From positions 620,001-684,000 of the forward strand of contig NZ_JBHTJV010000002.1 in assembly GCF_042676045.1 (NCBI RefSeq): DNA of 64,000 nt, in the 5' to 3' direction. Positions 25,124 through 33,887 of the stretch are shown here, in pieces. The DNA is from Pseudahrensia aquimaris (GTDB lineage: Bacteria; Pseudomonadota; Alphaproteobacteria; Rhizobiales; Rhizobiaceae). The translations under genes were made by a program, and so were the position numbers. How positions within the stretch are numbered: the stretch's first letter is position 1; every line of letters starts with the position of its first letter. The notes under the pieces were generated by a model that was not told the DNA's origin, made no database searches, and was given only the letters and a program-made list of their open reading frames with translations.

Positions 25124-27106
25124 ATGAATGCGCCAGTTCGTAAAAGCGACGCATCGCTCGACACGTTTCCAAAACTGCTGCTGAACAACGCAAAGAGATT
25201 TGCGGACCGTCCAGCCATGCGGTTGAAGGATTACGGGATCTGGCAAACGTGGACATGGGCCGAAATGGCTCGTGAGATTGAAGACTATTCTCACGGCCTT
25301 CGCACGCTCGGTTTCAAGGCGGGTGACAAGGTTGCAGTGGTGGGTTCCAACCGCCCGGCACTGTATTGGACTTTTGCCGCCGTGCAGGCGATTGGTGGCG
25401 TGCCGATCCCGGTCTACGCCGACAGCGTAGCGGACGAGATGGTCTACGTGCTGGAGCATGCGGAAGTGCGCTTTGCCGTTGTTCAAGACCAGGAGCAGGT
25501 CGACAAACTGCTCTCTATCAAAGACCAACTGCCCAATCTGGAAGTGATCATTTACGACTGGGAGCGTGGATTGGGCGACTATGACGAGCCGTTCCTGCAC
25601 TCCGTCAAAGACGTTCAAGAAATGGGGCGTAAGGCTGTCGCGGCTGATCCATCGCTGAAGGAAAAGTGGCTGGATGAAATTGCCAAGGGTAAGGGCGAAG
25701 ATTTGTCCGTCATGCTTTACACATCCGGCACGACGGGTAAGCCGAAAGGCGTGATGTTGTCCTACGACAATCTGGTTATCTCGTCGCGGAATGCCAATGC
25801 GTTCGACAATTTTGACGAGAATGATGAGATTATCGCCTACCTGCCTCTCGCTTGGGTCGGCGATCATATTTTCTCCTACGGCCAATCCATGACCGCAGGC
25901 TATTGTGTTTGCTGCCCGGAAAGCCCGGAGACGGTGACGGAAAACCGCCGCGAAATTGCGCCCACATATTTCTTCGCACCGCCGCGTGTATTCGAAGGGC
26001 TGCTCACTGACATCATGGTGAGAATGGAAGACGCATCTGCTTTCAAGCAGAAGATGTTTCATTACTTTTTGGGCGTCGCGAACCAAGTCGGTGAAAAGCT
26101 GCTGAATGGTGATAGCGTGGGTTTTCTTGACAGGCTGAAATACAAACTCGGCGATTTTTTCGTTTATGGCCCTTTGAAAAACCGTCTCGGCATGAGCCGT
26201 ATGAAGGTGGGTTACACGGCTGGCGAAGCCATCGGGCCAGAAATTTTCCGCTTCTACCGCTCGTTGGGGCTGAACCTGAAGCAACTATACGGGCAGACGG
26301 AAGCGAGCGTCTATGTGACTGCACAACCCGACGGGCAGATTTCCGCCGATACCGTCGGCACGCCATCGCCGGATGTGGAAATCGAGATCGCTGACAATGG
26401 CGAAGTCATGTATCGCTCACCGGGCGTGTTCATGGGCTATTATAAGAACGATGCCGCAACCAAGGACACCAAAACCAAAGACGGTTGGGTGCATACGGGC
26501 GATGCTGGCTTCCTGGATGCCAACGGGCATTTGCGGATTATCGACCGCGCCAAGGACGTGGGCAAACTGAACAACGGCTCGATGTTCCCGCCGAAATATA
26601 TCGAGAACAAGCTGAAGTTCTTTCCTAACATCAAAGAGGCCGTCGCCATCGGCGATGGTCGTGACTACGTGGCGGTGATGTTGAATATCGACCTGCAACC
26701 TGTGGCCAATTGGGCTGAGCGGAACAACATCGCCTATGGCTCCTATCAGGAACTCGCCAACCACCCGCTCGTGTACAAAATGATGTCCGAGCATGTGGAT
26801 GAAGTGAACCGCGATCTGGCGTCAGAAGAGCGCGTAGCTGGCGCGCAGATTTCCCGCTTCCTTGTGCTGCACAAAGAGTTGGACCCTGATGACGGCGAAC
26901 TTACCCGCACAATGAAAGTGCGCCGCTCGCTCATCAACGAACGCTACGCCCCGCTTATCGACGCGCTATACGATGGCTCGACCGAGAAATACGTTGAAAC
27001 CGAAGTTACGTTCGAAGACGGACGGAAGGGCAAGATTTCCGCGACAGTGAAAATCGCGGACACGAAAATCTATGCGCCACAAGCGATGAAGGAGGCTGCG
27101 GAATGA
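25124..27106 (+). CDS. AMP-dependent acyl-CoA synthetase (COG1022, long-chain type)
   Basis: A 660-residue acyl-adenylate-forming ligase. The ATP loop is LYTSGTTGKPKGVMLSY (near 205-220), with GYTAGEAIGPEIFRFYRSLGLNLKQLYGQTEAS, the WVHTGDAGFLDANGHLRIIDRAKD hinge and the NGSMFPPKYIENKLKFFPNIKEAV domain. ATG 25124 lies after GGGGAGGAA; an in-frame ATG at 25067 is the alternative. It opens the Liv-type ABC operon with a four-base overlap into livG, a linkage common in alphaproteobacteria, suggesting activation of an imported organic acid. The acid is unknown. Confidence 0.9.
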   Translation: MNAPVRKSDASLDTFPKLLLNNAKRFADRPAMRLKDYGIWQTWTWAEMAREIEDYSHGLRTLGFKAGDKVAVVGSNRPALYWTFAAVQAIGGVPIPVYADSVADEMVYVLEHAEVRFAVVQDQEQVDKLLSIKDQLPNLEVIIYDWERGLGDYDEPFLHSVKDVQEMGRKAVAADPSLKEKWLDEIAKGKGEDLSVMLYTSGTTGKPKGVMLSYDNLVISSRNANAFDNFDENDEIIAYLPLAWVGDHIFSYGQSMTAGYCVCCPESPETVTENRREIAPTYFFAPPRVFEGLLTDIMVRMEDASAFKQKMFHYFLGVANQVGEKLLNGDSVGFLDRLKYKLGDFFVYGPLKNRLGMSRMKVGYTAGEAIGPEIFRFYRSLGLNLKQLYGQTEASVYVTAQPDGQISADTVGTPSPDVEIEIADNGEVMYRSPGVFMGYYKNDAATKDTKTKDGWVHTGDAGFLDANGHLRIIDRAKDVGKLNNGSMFPPKYIENKLKFFPNIKEAVAIGDGRDYVAVMLNIDLQPVANWAERNNIAYGSYQELANHPLVYKMMSEHVDEVNRDLASEERVAGAQISRFLVLHKELDPDDGELTRTMKVRRSLINERYAPLIDALYDGSTEKYVETEVTFEDGRKGKISATVKIADTKIYAPQAMKEAAE

Positions 27107-27921
27107 ACGCGCACGATTCTACCCTTCACGCCAAAGACGATGGCATAGCGCCGGGCGCCGAACTTCTGCGCGTTGATAACGTCACGCTTCGCTTTGGCGG
27201 GGTTACGGCGATTTCGGATATTTCGTTCGATATTCTCAAAGGCGAAGTGCGGGCGATTATCGGCCCGAATGGTGCTGGCAAGACTTCAATGCTGAACGTA
27301 ATCAACGGGTTCTACCATCCGCAGGAAGGCACAATTCGGTTTCGGGGCGAAACGCGCACCAAGATGAAGCCCTATGAGGCTGCTGCTTCAGGCATTGCGC
27401 GCACGTTTCAGAATGTGGCGTTGTTCACCGGAATGTCGACGCTGGACAACATCATGTCTGGCCGGTCGCTGGCGATGAAGGAAAGTTTTCTGAAGCAGAT
27501 GTTCTACTACGGTCCTGCGCGCAACGAAGATATTGAACATCGCAAGAAGGTTGAAGAGATAATCGACTTTCTTGAGATCGCGCATATCCGCCGCCAGCCT
27601 GTTGGAAAGCTGCCTTACGGTTTGCAGAAGCGGGTTGAGCTTGGCCGCGCTTTGGCTTTGGAGCCGGATCTGCTGCTGCTGGACGAACCAATGGCCGGCA
27701 TGAACCTTGAAGAAAAAGAGGACATGAGCCGTTTCATTATCGATGTGAACCAACAATTTGGCACGACGATTGCGCTGATTGAACACGATATGGGCGTGGT
27801 GATGGATCTGGCTGACCGTGTTGTGGTTCTGGACTATGGCAAGAAGATCGCTGATGGCCCGCCGGAAGAGGTGCAGGCCAGCCAAGAGGTGATCGATGCT
27901 TATCTGGGAGTGCCGTATTGA
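27103..27921 (+). CDS. livG: branched-chain-type ABC transporter ATP-binding protein (LivG-like)
   Basis: A 272-residue ATPase with Walker A GPNGAGKTSM, the LPYGLQKRVELGRAL signature, Walker B LLLLDEPMAGMN, and LIEHDMGVVMDLADRVVVLDYG. The ERTFQNVALF/TLDNIMSGR region and long A-loop insert are typical of LivG rather than LivF. It overlaps the synthetase stop (ATGA) and the next small gene start (TTGA). It energises the LivH/LivM pore. Confidence 0.92.
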   Translation: MNAHDSTLHAKDDGIAPGAELLRVDNVTLRFGGVTAISDISFDILKGEVRAIIGPNGAGKTSMLNVINGFYHPQEGTIRFRGETRTKMKPYEAAASGIARTFQNVALFTGMSTLDNIMSGRSLAMKESFLKQMFYYGPARNEDIEHRKKVEEIIDFLEIAHIRRQPVGKLPYGLQKRVELGRALALEPDLLLLDEPMAGMNLEEKEDMSRFIIDVNQQFGTTIALIEHDMGVVMDLADRVVVLDYGKKIADGPPEEVQASQEVIDAYLGVPY

Positions 27922-28103
27922 TCGAAGTTCTCGATTTCCTGCGATCCTATTCGCCCGGCCTTTTGATTGGTGCCGGGGTTGCGCTGCTGGTGGTGCCGAA
28001 ATGGATCCGTGTGGTGATCGCGCTGGGGCTGATTTTTGTTGGTGTGAATGAATTGTATCCGGACCTTTTTGGGGTTCGCTTGCCTGAGGGGGCGCAGACC
28101 TGA
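27918..28103 (+). CDS. small two-helix membrane protein inside the Liv operon
   Basis: A 61-residue protein, mostly two membrane segments (SPGLLIGAGVALLVVPKWIRVVIALGLIFVGVNELYP), with a short tail RLPEGAQT. TTG at 27918 overlaps the livG stop, and its TGA overlaps the livH ATG by one base. Such coupling on both sides argues for a translated gene rather than chance. No known family is recognised; an accessory role in assembly of the transporter is inference. Confidence 0.6.
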   Translation: MIEVLDFLRSYSPGLLIGAGVALLVVPKWIRVVIALGLIFVGVNELYPDLFGVRLPEGAQT

Positions 28104-29062
28104 TGGATCTTTTGAACTCAATTTTTGTCGAGCCGTTTACGCTCATCTACGAAATTCCCGATCTGTTTTTGCAGACGCTATGGGAAGGTTTTGTGGGTGG
28201 TATCCTTTATGCGCTGATCGCTCTCGGTTTCGTGCTGATCTTCAAGGCATCCGGCGTGTTCAACTTCGCGCAAGGCATTATGGTGGTGTTTGCCGCGCTC
28301 GCTTTGGTGTCTCTGCACACAAAATTCGGCCTACCCGCATGGCTTGCACTGTTGCTGGCAATCGCGTTGATGGGTGTATTGGCGGTGGGGATCGAGAGGC
28401 TGGTCTTGCGGCCGCTTGTGGGGCAGCACGATGCGATATTGTTGATGGCAACAATCGGCCTGACGCTATTCTTGCAAGGCGCTGGTGAGACGATTTTTGG
28501 TGGTGAGCCGCAGCCGATGATCACGGAAGAACTGGGTCTCCCGACAGGCGCGAGCGACTGGGAAGTCTTTGGCGGGCGGGTGACGTTCCAGCATATTGAT
28601 ATCGCAGCGGTCGTTATCGCCACGCTGATGGTAGCGGCGCTGGCCGTGTTCTTCTCCAAGACCCGCATCGGACGGGCGCTTCGTGCTGTGGCGGATGATC
28701 ACCAAGCTGCGCTGTCGGTTGGTATTTCGCTGAACCAGATCTGGGTGATCGTGTGGTTTGCCGCTGGCATCGTAGCGCTGGTGACGGGCATCATGTGGGG
28801 CGCGCGCTCAGACGTGTCGTTCGCGCTGGAAGTCATCGCGTTGAAAGCACTGGCGGTGCTGATCTTGGGTGGGTTTACGTCCATCCCCGGCGCCATCGTC
28901 GGCGGTCTGATTATCGGCATCGGCGAGAAAGTATTCGAAGTTTACTGGGGCGGCATTTTCGGCGGCGGCGTCGAAGCCTGGTTCGCCTATGTACTGGCTC
29001 TCGTGTTCCTGCTGTTCCGTCCGCAAGGGCTGTTCGGAGAGAAGATTATTGAGAGGGTGTAA
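28103..29062 (+). CDS. livH: branched-chain-type ABC transporter permease (LivH-like)
   Basis: A 319-residue permease with about eight helices. Family landmarks are GGILYALIALGFVLIFKASGVFNFAQG, RTRIGRALRAVADDHQAALSVGI-type EAA loop (here TRIGRALRAVADDHQAALSVGISLNQ) and VLILGGFTSIPGAIVGGLIIG. It pairs with LivM to form the channel. It begins one base into the stop of the small membrane gene and its TAA overlaps the next ATG. Confidence 0.92.
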   Translation: MDLLNSIFVEPFTLIYEIPDLFLQTLWEGFVGGILYALIALGFVLIFKASGVFNFAQGIMVVFAALALVSLHTKFGLPAWLALLLAIALMGVLAVGIERLVLRPLVGQHDAILLMATIGLTLFLQGAGETIFGGEPQPMITEELGLPTGASDWEVFGGRVTFQHIDIAAVVIATLMVAALAVFFSKTRIGRALRAVADDHQAALSVGISLNQIWVIVWFAAGIVALVTGIMWGARSDVSFALEVIALKALAVLILGGFTSIPGAIVGGLIIGIGEKVFEVYWGGIFGGGVEAWFAYVLALVFLLFRPQGLFGEKIIERV

Positions 29063-29448
29063 TGCGCATGGCCGCCTTAATTTCGATGGGAGTTCTCTTT
29101 GGTAGCCCCACGCACGCCTCTGTTTCGGAGGTTTCTGTCGCGTCGATGGAACGGTGTGTAGGCCTGCTGCGGCTGCTTCTCAATTCCAAACCTGGGGTTA
29201 TCAAGCCAAATGATAAAGTCATTAACAGCGTTCAGCATGAGGAATTGATGAAGATTCTGGTCGAACGTACTGCCGAACACTCTGCTGATATCAGCAATCG
29301 GGTCGTCCGACAGTATCGAGACTTGAACGAAAAACACCAAATGCTGCTGGCCGACCCTAACAATCCGCGCACTCTGGCATCAGTGGATTACTTGAATGGC
29401 GAGGCCAAAAAATGCCGGGCTGTCTTTGACACTGTGGGCATCAAATGA
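29062..29448 (+). CDS. small secreted protein of unknown function between livH and livM
   Basis: A 128-residue protein with a short hydrophobic N-terminus (MRMAALISMGVLFGSPTHA) that reads as a signal peptide. The mature part is helical and polar, with two cysteines (MERCVGLL and EAKKCRAVF) that could pair. TAATG overlap with livH indicates coupling. No family recognised. Its place between the two permeases is unusual; in standard Liv operons nothing intervenes. A periplasmic helper for the receptor is one possibility. Confidence 0.6.
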   Translation: MRMAALISMGVLFGSPTHASVSEVSVASMERCVGLLRLLLNSKPGVIKPNDKVINSVQHEELMKILVERTAEHSADISNRVVRQYRDLNEKHQMLLADPNNPRTLASVDYLNGEAKKCRAVFDTVGIK

Positions 29449-29518
29449 GCGCATCAACGAAGATCAAATGTCTAAATGCCGCGACAGTCACTGCTGCTGC
29501 ATAGGGAAGGGCTAAGAT

Positions 29519-30595
29519 ATGTTTTACCGTGAAGCCGGGCAGTTCAAAACGACTTACGCCGCTGACCAAGCGATCTTTCCAATTTTGCAGGATCGTATCG
29601 GGCTGACGCTGATTATTATCGCAGCGTTTGCACTGCCCTTGTTTGGGACAGACTTCTTCATCAACTCTCTCATGATCCCGTTTCTTATTTTTGCCTTGGC
29701 GACAATGGGGCTGAATATTCTGACCGGCTACGCGGGTCAGCTTTCATTAGGCACGGGTGCGTTCATGGGAGTTGGTGCCTATTCTTGCTATAAATTGACG
29801 ACGATTTTTCCGGACGTAAACATCCTCATTCACGTTTTGCTGTCGGGCTTTTTCGCAGCAATTATCGGCATGATGTTTGGTTTACCGAGCCTGCGCATTA
29901 AGGGGCTGTATCTTGCCATTACCACTTTGGCGGCGCAGTTCTTTCTGGAATGGTGCTTTATTCGCATTCCGTGGCTCTACAACTACAACGATTCCGGCGC
30001 TATCGAAGTGCCGCAGAGAGAGCTTTTGGGCGTCACCGTAACCGGCGCAGCTGCGTCGCCCATGGCGCGATACTATGTCGTGCTTGCGTTTGTCATCGGT
30101 CTGACATGGATCGTTTCAAACATCATTCGTGGGCGTATTGGCCGGTCTTGGATGATGATCCGAGATATGGATATTGCGGCTGAACTAATGGGGATTAAGC
30201 CGCTCAACGCCAAACTCTCCGCCTTTGCGCTGTCGTCTTATATCTGCGGCGTTGCCGGTGCGCTCATGGTGTTTATGTGGCTTGGCGCAGCGGAGGTTGA
30301 GAGCTTCAACATCAACGTCTCTTTCCAGGTTCTGTTTATGGTTATCATTGGTGGCATGGGTTCGTTGATTGGGTGTTTCCTCGGTGCGGCATTTATCTGG
30401 ATGCTGCCGATCATCATCCGTGTCGTGCCGACGCTGGCTGGCATTGATGTTGGCGCAGCGACAGTTGACCACATCTCGCGCATGATGATCGGCGCATTGA
30501 TTATTCTGTTCCTGATTGTCGAGCCGCACGGTTTCGCGCGACTTTGGCAGATCACCAAGGAGAAGCTCAGAACTTGGCCGTTCCCCTATACCTAA
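29519..30595 (+). CDS. livM: branched-chain-type ABC transporter permease (LivM-like)
   Basis: A 358-residue permease with about ten helices: NILTGYAGQLSLGTGAFMGVGAY, LPSLRIKGLYLAITTLAAQFFLEW, GRIGRSWMMIRDMDIAAELMGI (EAA loop) and VIIGGMGSLIGCFLGAAFIW. ATG 29519 follows AGGGAAGGGCTAAG. It completes the pore with LivH. Seventy bases separate it from the small secreted gene upstream. Confidence 0.92.
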   Translation: MFYREAGQFKTTYAADQAIFPILQDRIGLTLIIIAAFALPLFGTDFFINSLMIPFLIFALATMGLNILTGYAGQLSLGTGAFMGVGAYSCYKLTTIFPDVNILIHVLLSGFFAAIIGMMFGLPSLRIKGLYLAITTLAAQFFLEWCFIRIPWLYNYNDSGAIEVPQRELLGVTVTGAAASPMARYYVVLAFVIGLTWIVSNIIRGRIGRSWMMIRDMDIAAELMGIKPLNAKLSAFALSSYICGVAGALMVFMWLGAAEVESFNINVSFQVLFMVIIGGMGSLIGCFLGAAFIWMLPIIIRVVPTLAGIDVGAATVDHISRMMIGALIILFLIVEPHGFARLWQITKEKLRTWPFPYT

Positions 30596-30729
30596 TCTAA
30601 GATGGGGAATGGCTGTCCGGTCCGGGAGGGATCGGAGAGAGAATGCTGGTGGCACTCGAGACCGCGCCAACAGCTTTAAAACAAGGTTTCGCAATCGGCG
30701 CGTATCGCGCTGCATTTTGGAGGAAGAAA

Positions 30730-32028
30730 ATGAAACTCAAATCACTCATTGCCGGTGCGGCAGCCACGGTTATTACCATGGCAGGCTACACATCAATGGT
30801 TCAGGCGGAAGAACTGTATGTGCCATCGCTGTCCTATCGCACTGGTCCATTCGCTGGCGGTGGTATTCCATTCGCCAACGGCTTTGCCGACTACCTCAAC
30901 ATGCTCAACGAGCGTGACGGTGGCATTGGTGGCGTGAAAGTCGTCGTTGAAGAATGCGAAACAGGCTACAATGCTCAAAAGGGCGTGGAGTGCTACGAAG
31001 CGACCAAGGGCAAAGGCGCTCTGGTCTACAACCCGCTTTCAACCGGAATTACGCTCCAGCTGATCCCAAAAGCTCCGGTCGACGAAATCCCCGTTCTTTC
31101 GATGGGCTATGGTCTTTCCGCTGCCGGTATCGGCGAGAAGTTTCCATGGACGTTCACATACCCAACGTCTTATTGGAGCCAGCTTTCATCGATTCTGAAA
31201 TACATTGATTCCAACGGTGGCCTGAAGGGCAAGAAAATCGGCTTCATCTATCTTGATGCCGGTTATGGCCGCGAACCCATTCCGCTGCTTGATAAACTTG
31301 CACCGCAGCTGGGCTTTGAATGGGTTGGCTTTCCAGTCGCTGGTCGCGACATGCAAAACCAGAGCGCCCAGTGGCTCAACGTGCGCAAAGAGCGTCCTGA
31401 CTGGATGATCATGTGGGGCTGGGGCGCGATGAACGCGACCGCAGTCAAAGAAGCCGCTAAAATCCGCTTTCCACTCGATAAGTTCATCGGCAACTGGTGG
31501 GCTGGCGCTCATGCAGACCTCGATGCAGTTGGCGAAGCAGGCAAAGGCTACAAGGCGGCCAACTTCTCCGGTATCGGCGCGGATTTCCCTGCGCTTCAGG
31601 ACGTGAAAAAGCTGGTTGTTGATGCAGGCAAAAGCCAAGTCGATCCTGAAAAGGTTGGCGATGTTCTCTACAACCGTGGTCTCTACAACGCTGTGATCGT
31701 GGCTGAAGCGATTGCAACGGCGCAGAAAATGACTGGCAAAAAGGTCATTAGCGGCGCTGATATGCGCATGGGCCTTGAGAACTTCATTCTCGATCAAGCT
31801 CGTTTGACTGAGCTTGGTCTGCCAAACTTCACTGGCGATCTGAAAGGCGACTGCAAGGACCACGAGGGCGGCGGTGCTGTCTTCATCCAGCAGTGGAACG
31901 GTTCCGACTGGGAGAAAGTCTCCGATCTTATCCCGCCGATGACGGACGTTGTGCGTCCGCTGCTTGAAGAAGCGGCTGCTGGTTACATCGCTGACAAGCC
32001 AGAGTGGAAAGGCCAAACCTGCGGGTAA
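30730..32028 (+). CDS. branched-chain-type ABC transporter substrate-binding protein (LivK-like)
   Basis: A 432-residue periplasmic receptor. The signal peptide MKLKSLIAGAAATVITMAGYTSMVQA precedes EELYVPSLSYRTGPFAGGGIPFANG, typical of peptide-binding-type receptors linked to acyl-CoA synthetases rather than of leucine receptors. Later landmarks are MIMWGWGAMNATAVKEA and YNRGLYNAVIVAEAI. ATG 30730 follows GGAGGAAG; an in-frame start at 30643 would put 29 residues before the signal. The ligand is probably an organic or aromatic acid. Confidence 0.9.
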   Translation: MKLKSLIAGAAATVITMAGYTSMVQAEELYVPSLSYRTGPFAGGGIPFANGFADYLNMLNERDGGIGGVKVVVEECETGYNAQKGVECYEATKGKGALVYNPLSTGITLQLIPKAPVDEIPVLSMGYGLSAAGIGEKFPWTFTYPTSYWSQLSSILKYIDSNGGLKGKKIGFIYLDAGYGREPIPLLDKLAPQLGFEWVGFPVAGRDMQNQSAQWLNVRKERPDWMIMWGWGAMNATAVKEAAKIRFPLDKFIGNWWAGAHADLDAVGEAGKGYKAANFSGIGADFPALQDVKKLVVDAGKSQVDPEKVGDVLYNRGLYNAVIVAEAIATAQKMTGKKVISGADMRMGLENFILDQARLTELGLPNFTGDLKGDCKDHEGGGAVFIQQWNGSDWEKVSDLIPPMTDVVRPLLEEAAAGYIADKPEWKGQTCG

Positions 32029-32051
32029 GGCTTTGCGTCTCTAAACACTCG

Positions 32052-32077
32052 ATGGGCGCGGCATTGCTCGCGCCCAT
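32052..32077 (+). promoter_or_regulatory. stem-loop after receptor gene
   Basis: ATGGGCGCG (32052-32060) pairs with CGCGCCCAT (32069-32077), eight-base loop, then a pyrimidine run TTCTCCCTT without a true T-tract. Likely partial terminator or 3' stabiliser that raises receptor mRNA over livF. Confidence 0.5.
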
Positions 32078-32115
32078 TTCTCCCTTCCGTTGCCGCGCTA
32101 AATGTGAGCTCGTCC

Positions 32116-32946
32116 ATGTCTACTGCCGAACAAGTCTCGCCTGCTGAAACCATTCTCGAAGTGAACAACATCGAGGTGATCTACGATCATGTGATTTTGG
32201 TGCTCAAAGGTGTCTCGTTGACCGTGCCCCGTGGTGGTATTGTCGCAATTCTTGGTGCGAACGGTGCTGGCAAGACCACAACGCTCAAAGCGATTTCCAA
32301 TCTTCTGGGTGCGGAACGTGGTGACGTGACAAAGGGCAATATCCTGTTCAAGGGCGAGGAGGTTCAGAGCCTTTCACCCAACGATCTGGTGCGGCGCGGC
32401 TGCATCCAGGTAATGGAGGGCCGCCATTGTTTCGGTCATCTGACGATTGAAGAAAATCTGCTCACAGGTGCCTTTACCCGCAAGGATGGTGCTGCGGCTA
32501 TCAAGGACGATCTTGAACTCGTCTACACCTATTTTCCGCGCTTGAAAGAGCGACGCTCTTCGCAGGCGGGATATACGTCTGGCGGTGAACAGCAAATGTG
32601 CGCCATCGGTCGCGCGCTCATGTCTCGCCCAGAGATGATTCTGCTGGACGAGCCGAGCATGGGGCTTGCGCCGCAGCTTGTGGAAGAAATTTTCGACATC
32701 GTGAAAAAGCTCAACAGCCAAGAAGGTGTCTCTTTCTTGCTGGCCGAGCAAAACACCAACATCGCGCTGCGTTATGCGACCTATGGATATATTCTGGAAT
32801 CCGGTCGCGTGGTTCTCGATGGCGAAGGTGCTGCCCTGCGCGAGAACGAGGATGTGAAGGAATTCTACCTCGGTGTTGGCGGTGAAGGCCGCAGGAGTTT
32901 CCGCGATGTGAAACACTACAAGCGGCGCAAACGCTGGCTGGCCTAA
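32116..32946 (+). CDS. livF: branched-chain-type ABC transporter ATP-binding protein (LivF-like)
   Basis: A 276-residue ATPase: Walker A GANGAGKTTTLKAISNL, TSGGEQQMCAIGRALMSRPEMILLDEPSMGLAPQLVEEIF and LLAEQNTNIALRYATYGYILESG. The LAEQN wording and absence of the LivG insert identify LivF. The C-terminal RRKRWLA tail is longer and more basic than usual. ATG 32116 is favoured over GTG 32104. It closes the operon. Confidence 0.9.
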   Translation: MSTAEQVSPAETILEVNNIEVIYDHVILVLKGVSLTVPRGGIVAILGANGAGKTTTLKAISNLLGAERGDVTKGNILFKGEEVQSLSPNDLVRRGCIQVMEGRHCFGHLTIEENLLTGAFTRKDGAAAIKDDLELVYTYFPRLKERRSSQAGYTSGGEQQMCAIGRALMSRPEMILLDEPSMGLAPQLVEEIFDIVKKLNSQEGVSFLLAEQNTNIALRYATYGYILESGRVVLDGEGAALRENEDVKEFYLGVGGEGRRSFRDVKHYKRRKRWLA

Positions 32947-33029
32947 GCGCGTCAACTAAAACTATGGACTCCGGCACGCATTATTCGCCAAGGTGATGGG
33001 ACGATTTAGTTGTTCCACGGAGATACCCA

Positions 33030-33866
33030 ATGCGCCTCTCATTCTTACGTTTGTTGGCCGGTGGCCTTCTTCTCAGCACGAGCTTAATTGCATCGCCGGC
33101 ACTTGCTGCAAACGAATGCGCTCAGGGTAAAACTCTGACAGATGGCGTTCTAACGATCGCTACAGGCAATCCGGCCTACTATCCTTGGGTGATCGACGAC
33201 AAGCCGGAGGAAGGAAAAGGCTTTGAGGCGGCGGTTGCCTATGCCGTAGCCAAGCAAATGGGTTTTGCAGCCGATCAAGTGACTTGGGTTCGCACTTCTT
33301 TTGACGAGGCCATTCAGCCTGGCGAGAAGAATTTCGACTTCAACATGCAGCAATATTCGATCACTGAGGACCGTGAGAAAGTGGTTGATTTCTCGGTGCC
33401 TTATTACACAGCAGCGATGGCCGTTCTGGTGCGCAAGCAGACTATTGAAGGCGGCTTGAAGCCGGATATCGCTTCGCTGAAAAAATTGAAATGGGGTGCA
33501 GTCGGCACCACAACGGCTGTGCCTGTTTTGTTTGACTTGGTGAAGCCGGACAATGATCCATTGCTTTATGATGATACCGCAAACGTTGCTGAAGCCATGA
33601 AAGCGAACCAGATTGATGCGGCGATTTTCGATCTGCCGACAGCGCTCTATCTGTCTGCTGTCGTGGTGGAAGATGGTGCGCTGCTTGGCCAGTTTGCGCC
33701 AGAGCTGTCAAAGAACCCCGATCAGTTCGGCATGTTGATGACAGAAGGCAATCCGTTGAAGGAATGCGTGGATGCCGCGATCACCGCGCTTAAAGAGGAT
33801 GGCACACTGGCGAAACTTGAGGCCAGTTGGCTACAGGAAGCCACAGGCGTTCCGCTGATCAAGTAG
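33030..33866 (+). CDS. amino-acid ABC transporter substrate-binding protein
   Basis: A 278-residue periplasmic receptor of the polar-amino-acid (family 3) type. Signal peptide MRLSFLRLLAGGLLLSTSLIASPALA, then LTIATGNPAYYPWVIDD, GKGFEAAVAYAVAKQMG, FDFNMQQYSITEDREKVVDFSVPYYTAAMAVLV and DAAIFDLPTALYLS. ATG follows CGGAG. It opens a three-gene transporter (receptor, permease, ATPase). The ligand cannot be told; the signature positions fit a polar or cationic amino acid or related compound. Confidence 0.88.
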   Translation: MRLSFLRLLAGGLLLSTSLIASPALAANECAQGKTLTDGVLTIATGNPAYYPWVIDDKPEEGKGFEAAVAYAVAKQMGFAADQVTWVRTSFDEAIQPGEKNFDFNMQQYSITEDREKVVDFSVPYYTAAMAVLVRKQTIEGGLKPDIASLKKLKWGAVGTTTAVPVLFDLVKPDNDPLLYDDTANVAEAMKANQIDAAIFDLPTALYLSAVVVEDGALLGQFAPELSKNPDQFGMLMTEGNPLKECVDAAITALKEDGTLAKLEASWLQEATGVPLIK

Positions 33867-33887
33867 AAGCACATTCAGGGGCAGGCT

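Noticed and set aside
25064..26284. 406-codon minus-strand frame opposite the acyl-CoA synthetase
   Set aside because: Antisense of conserved catalytic motifs, low-complexity His/Gln composition, no initiation signal.
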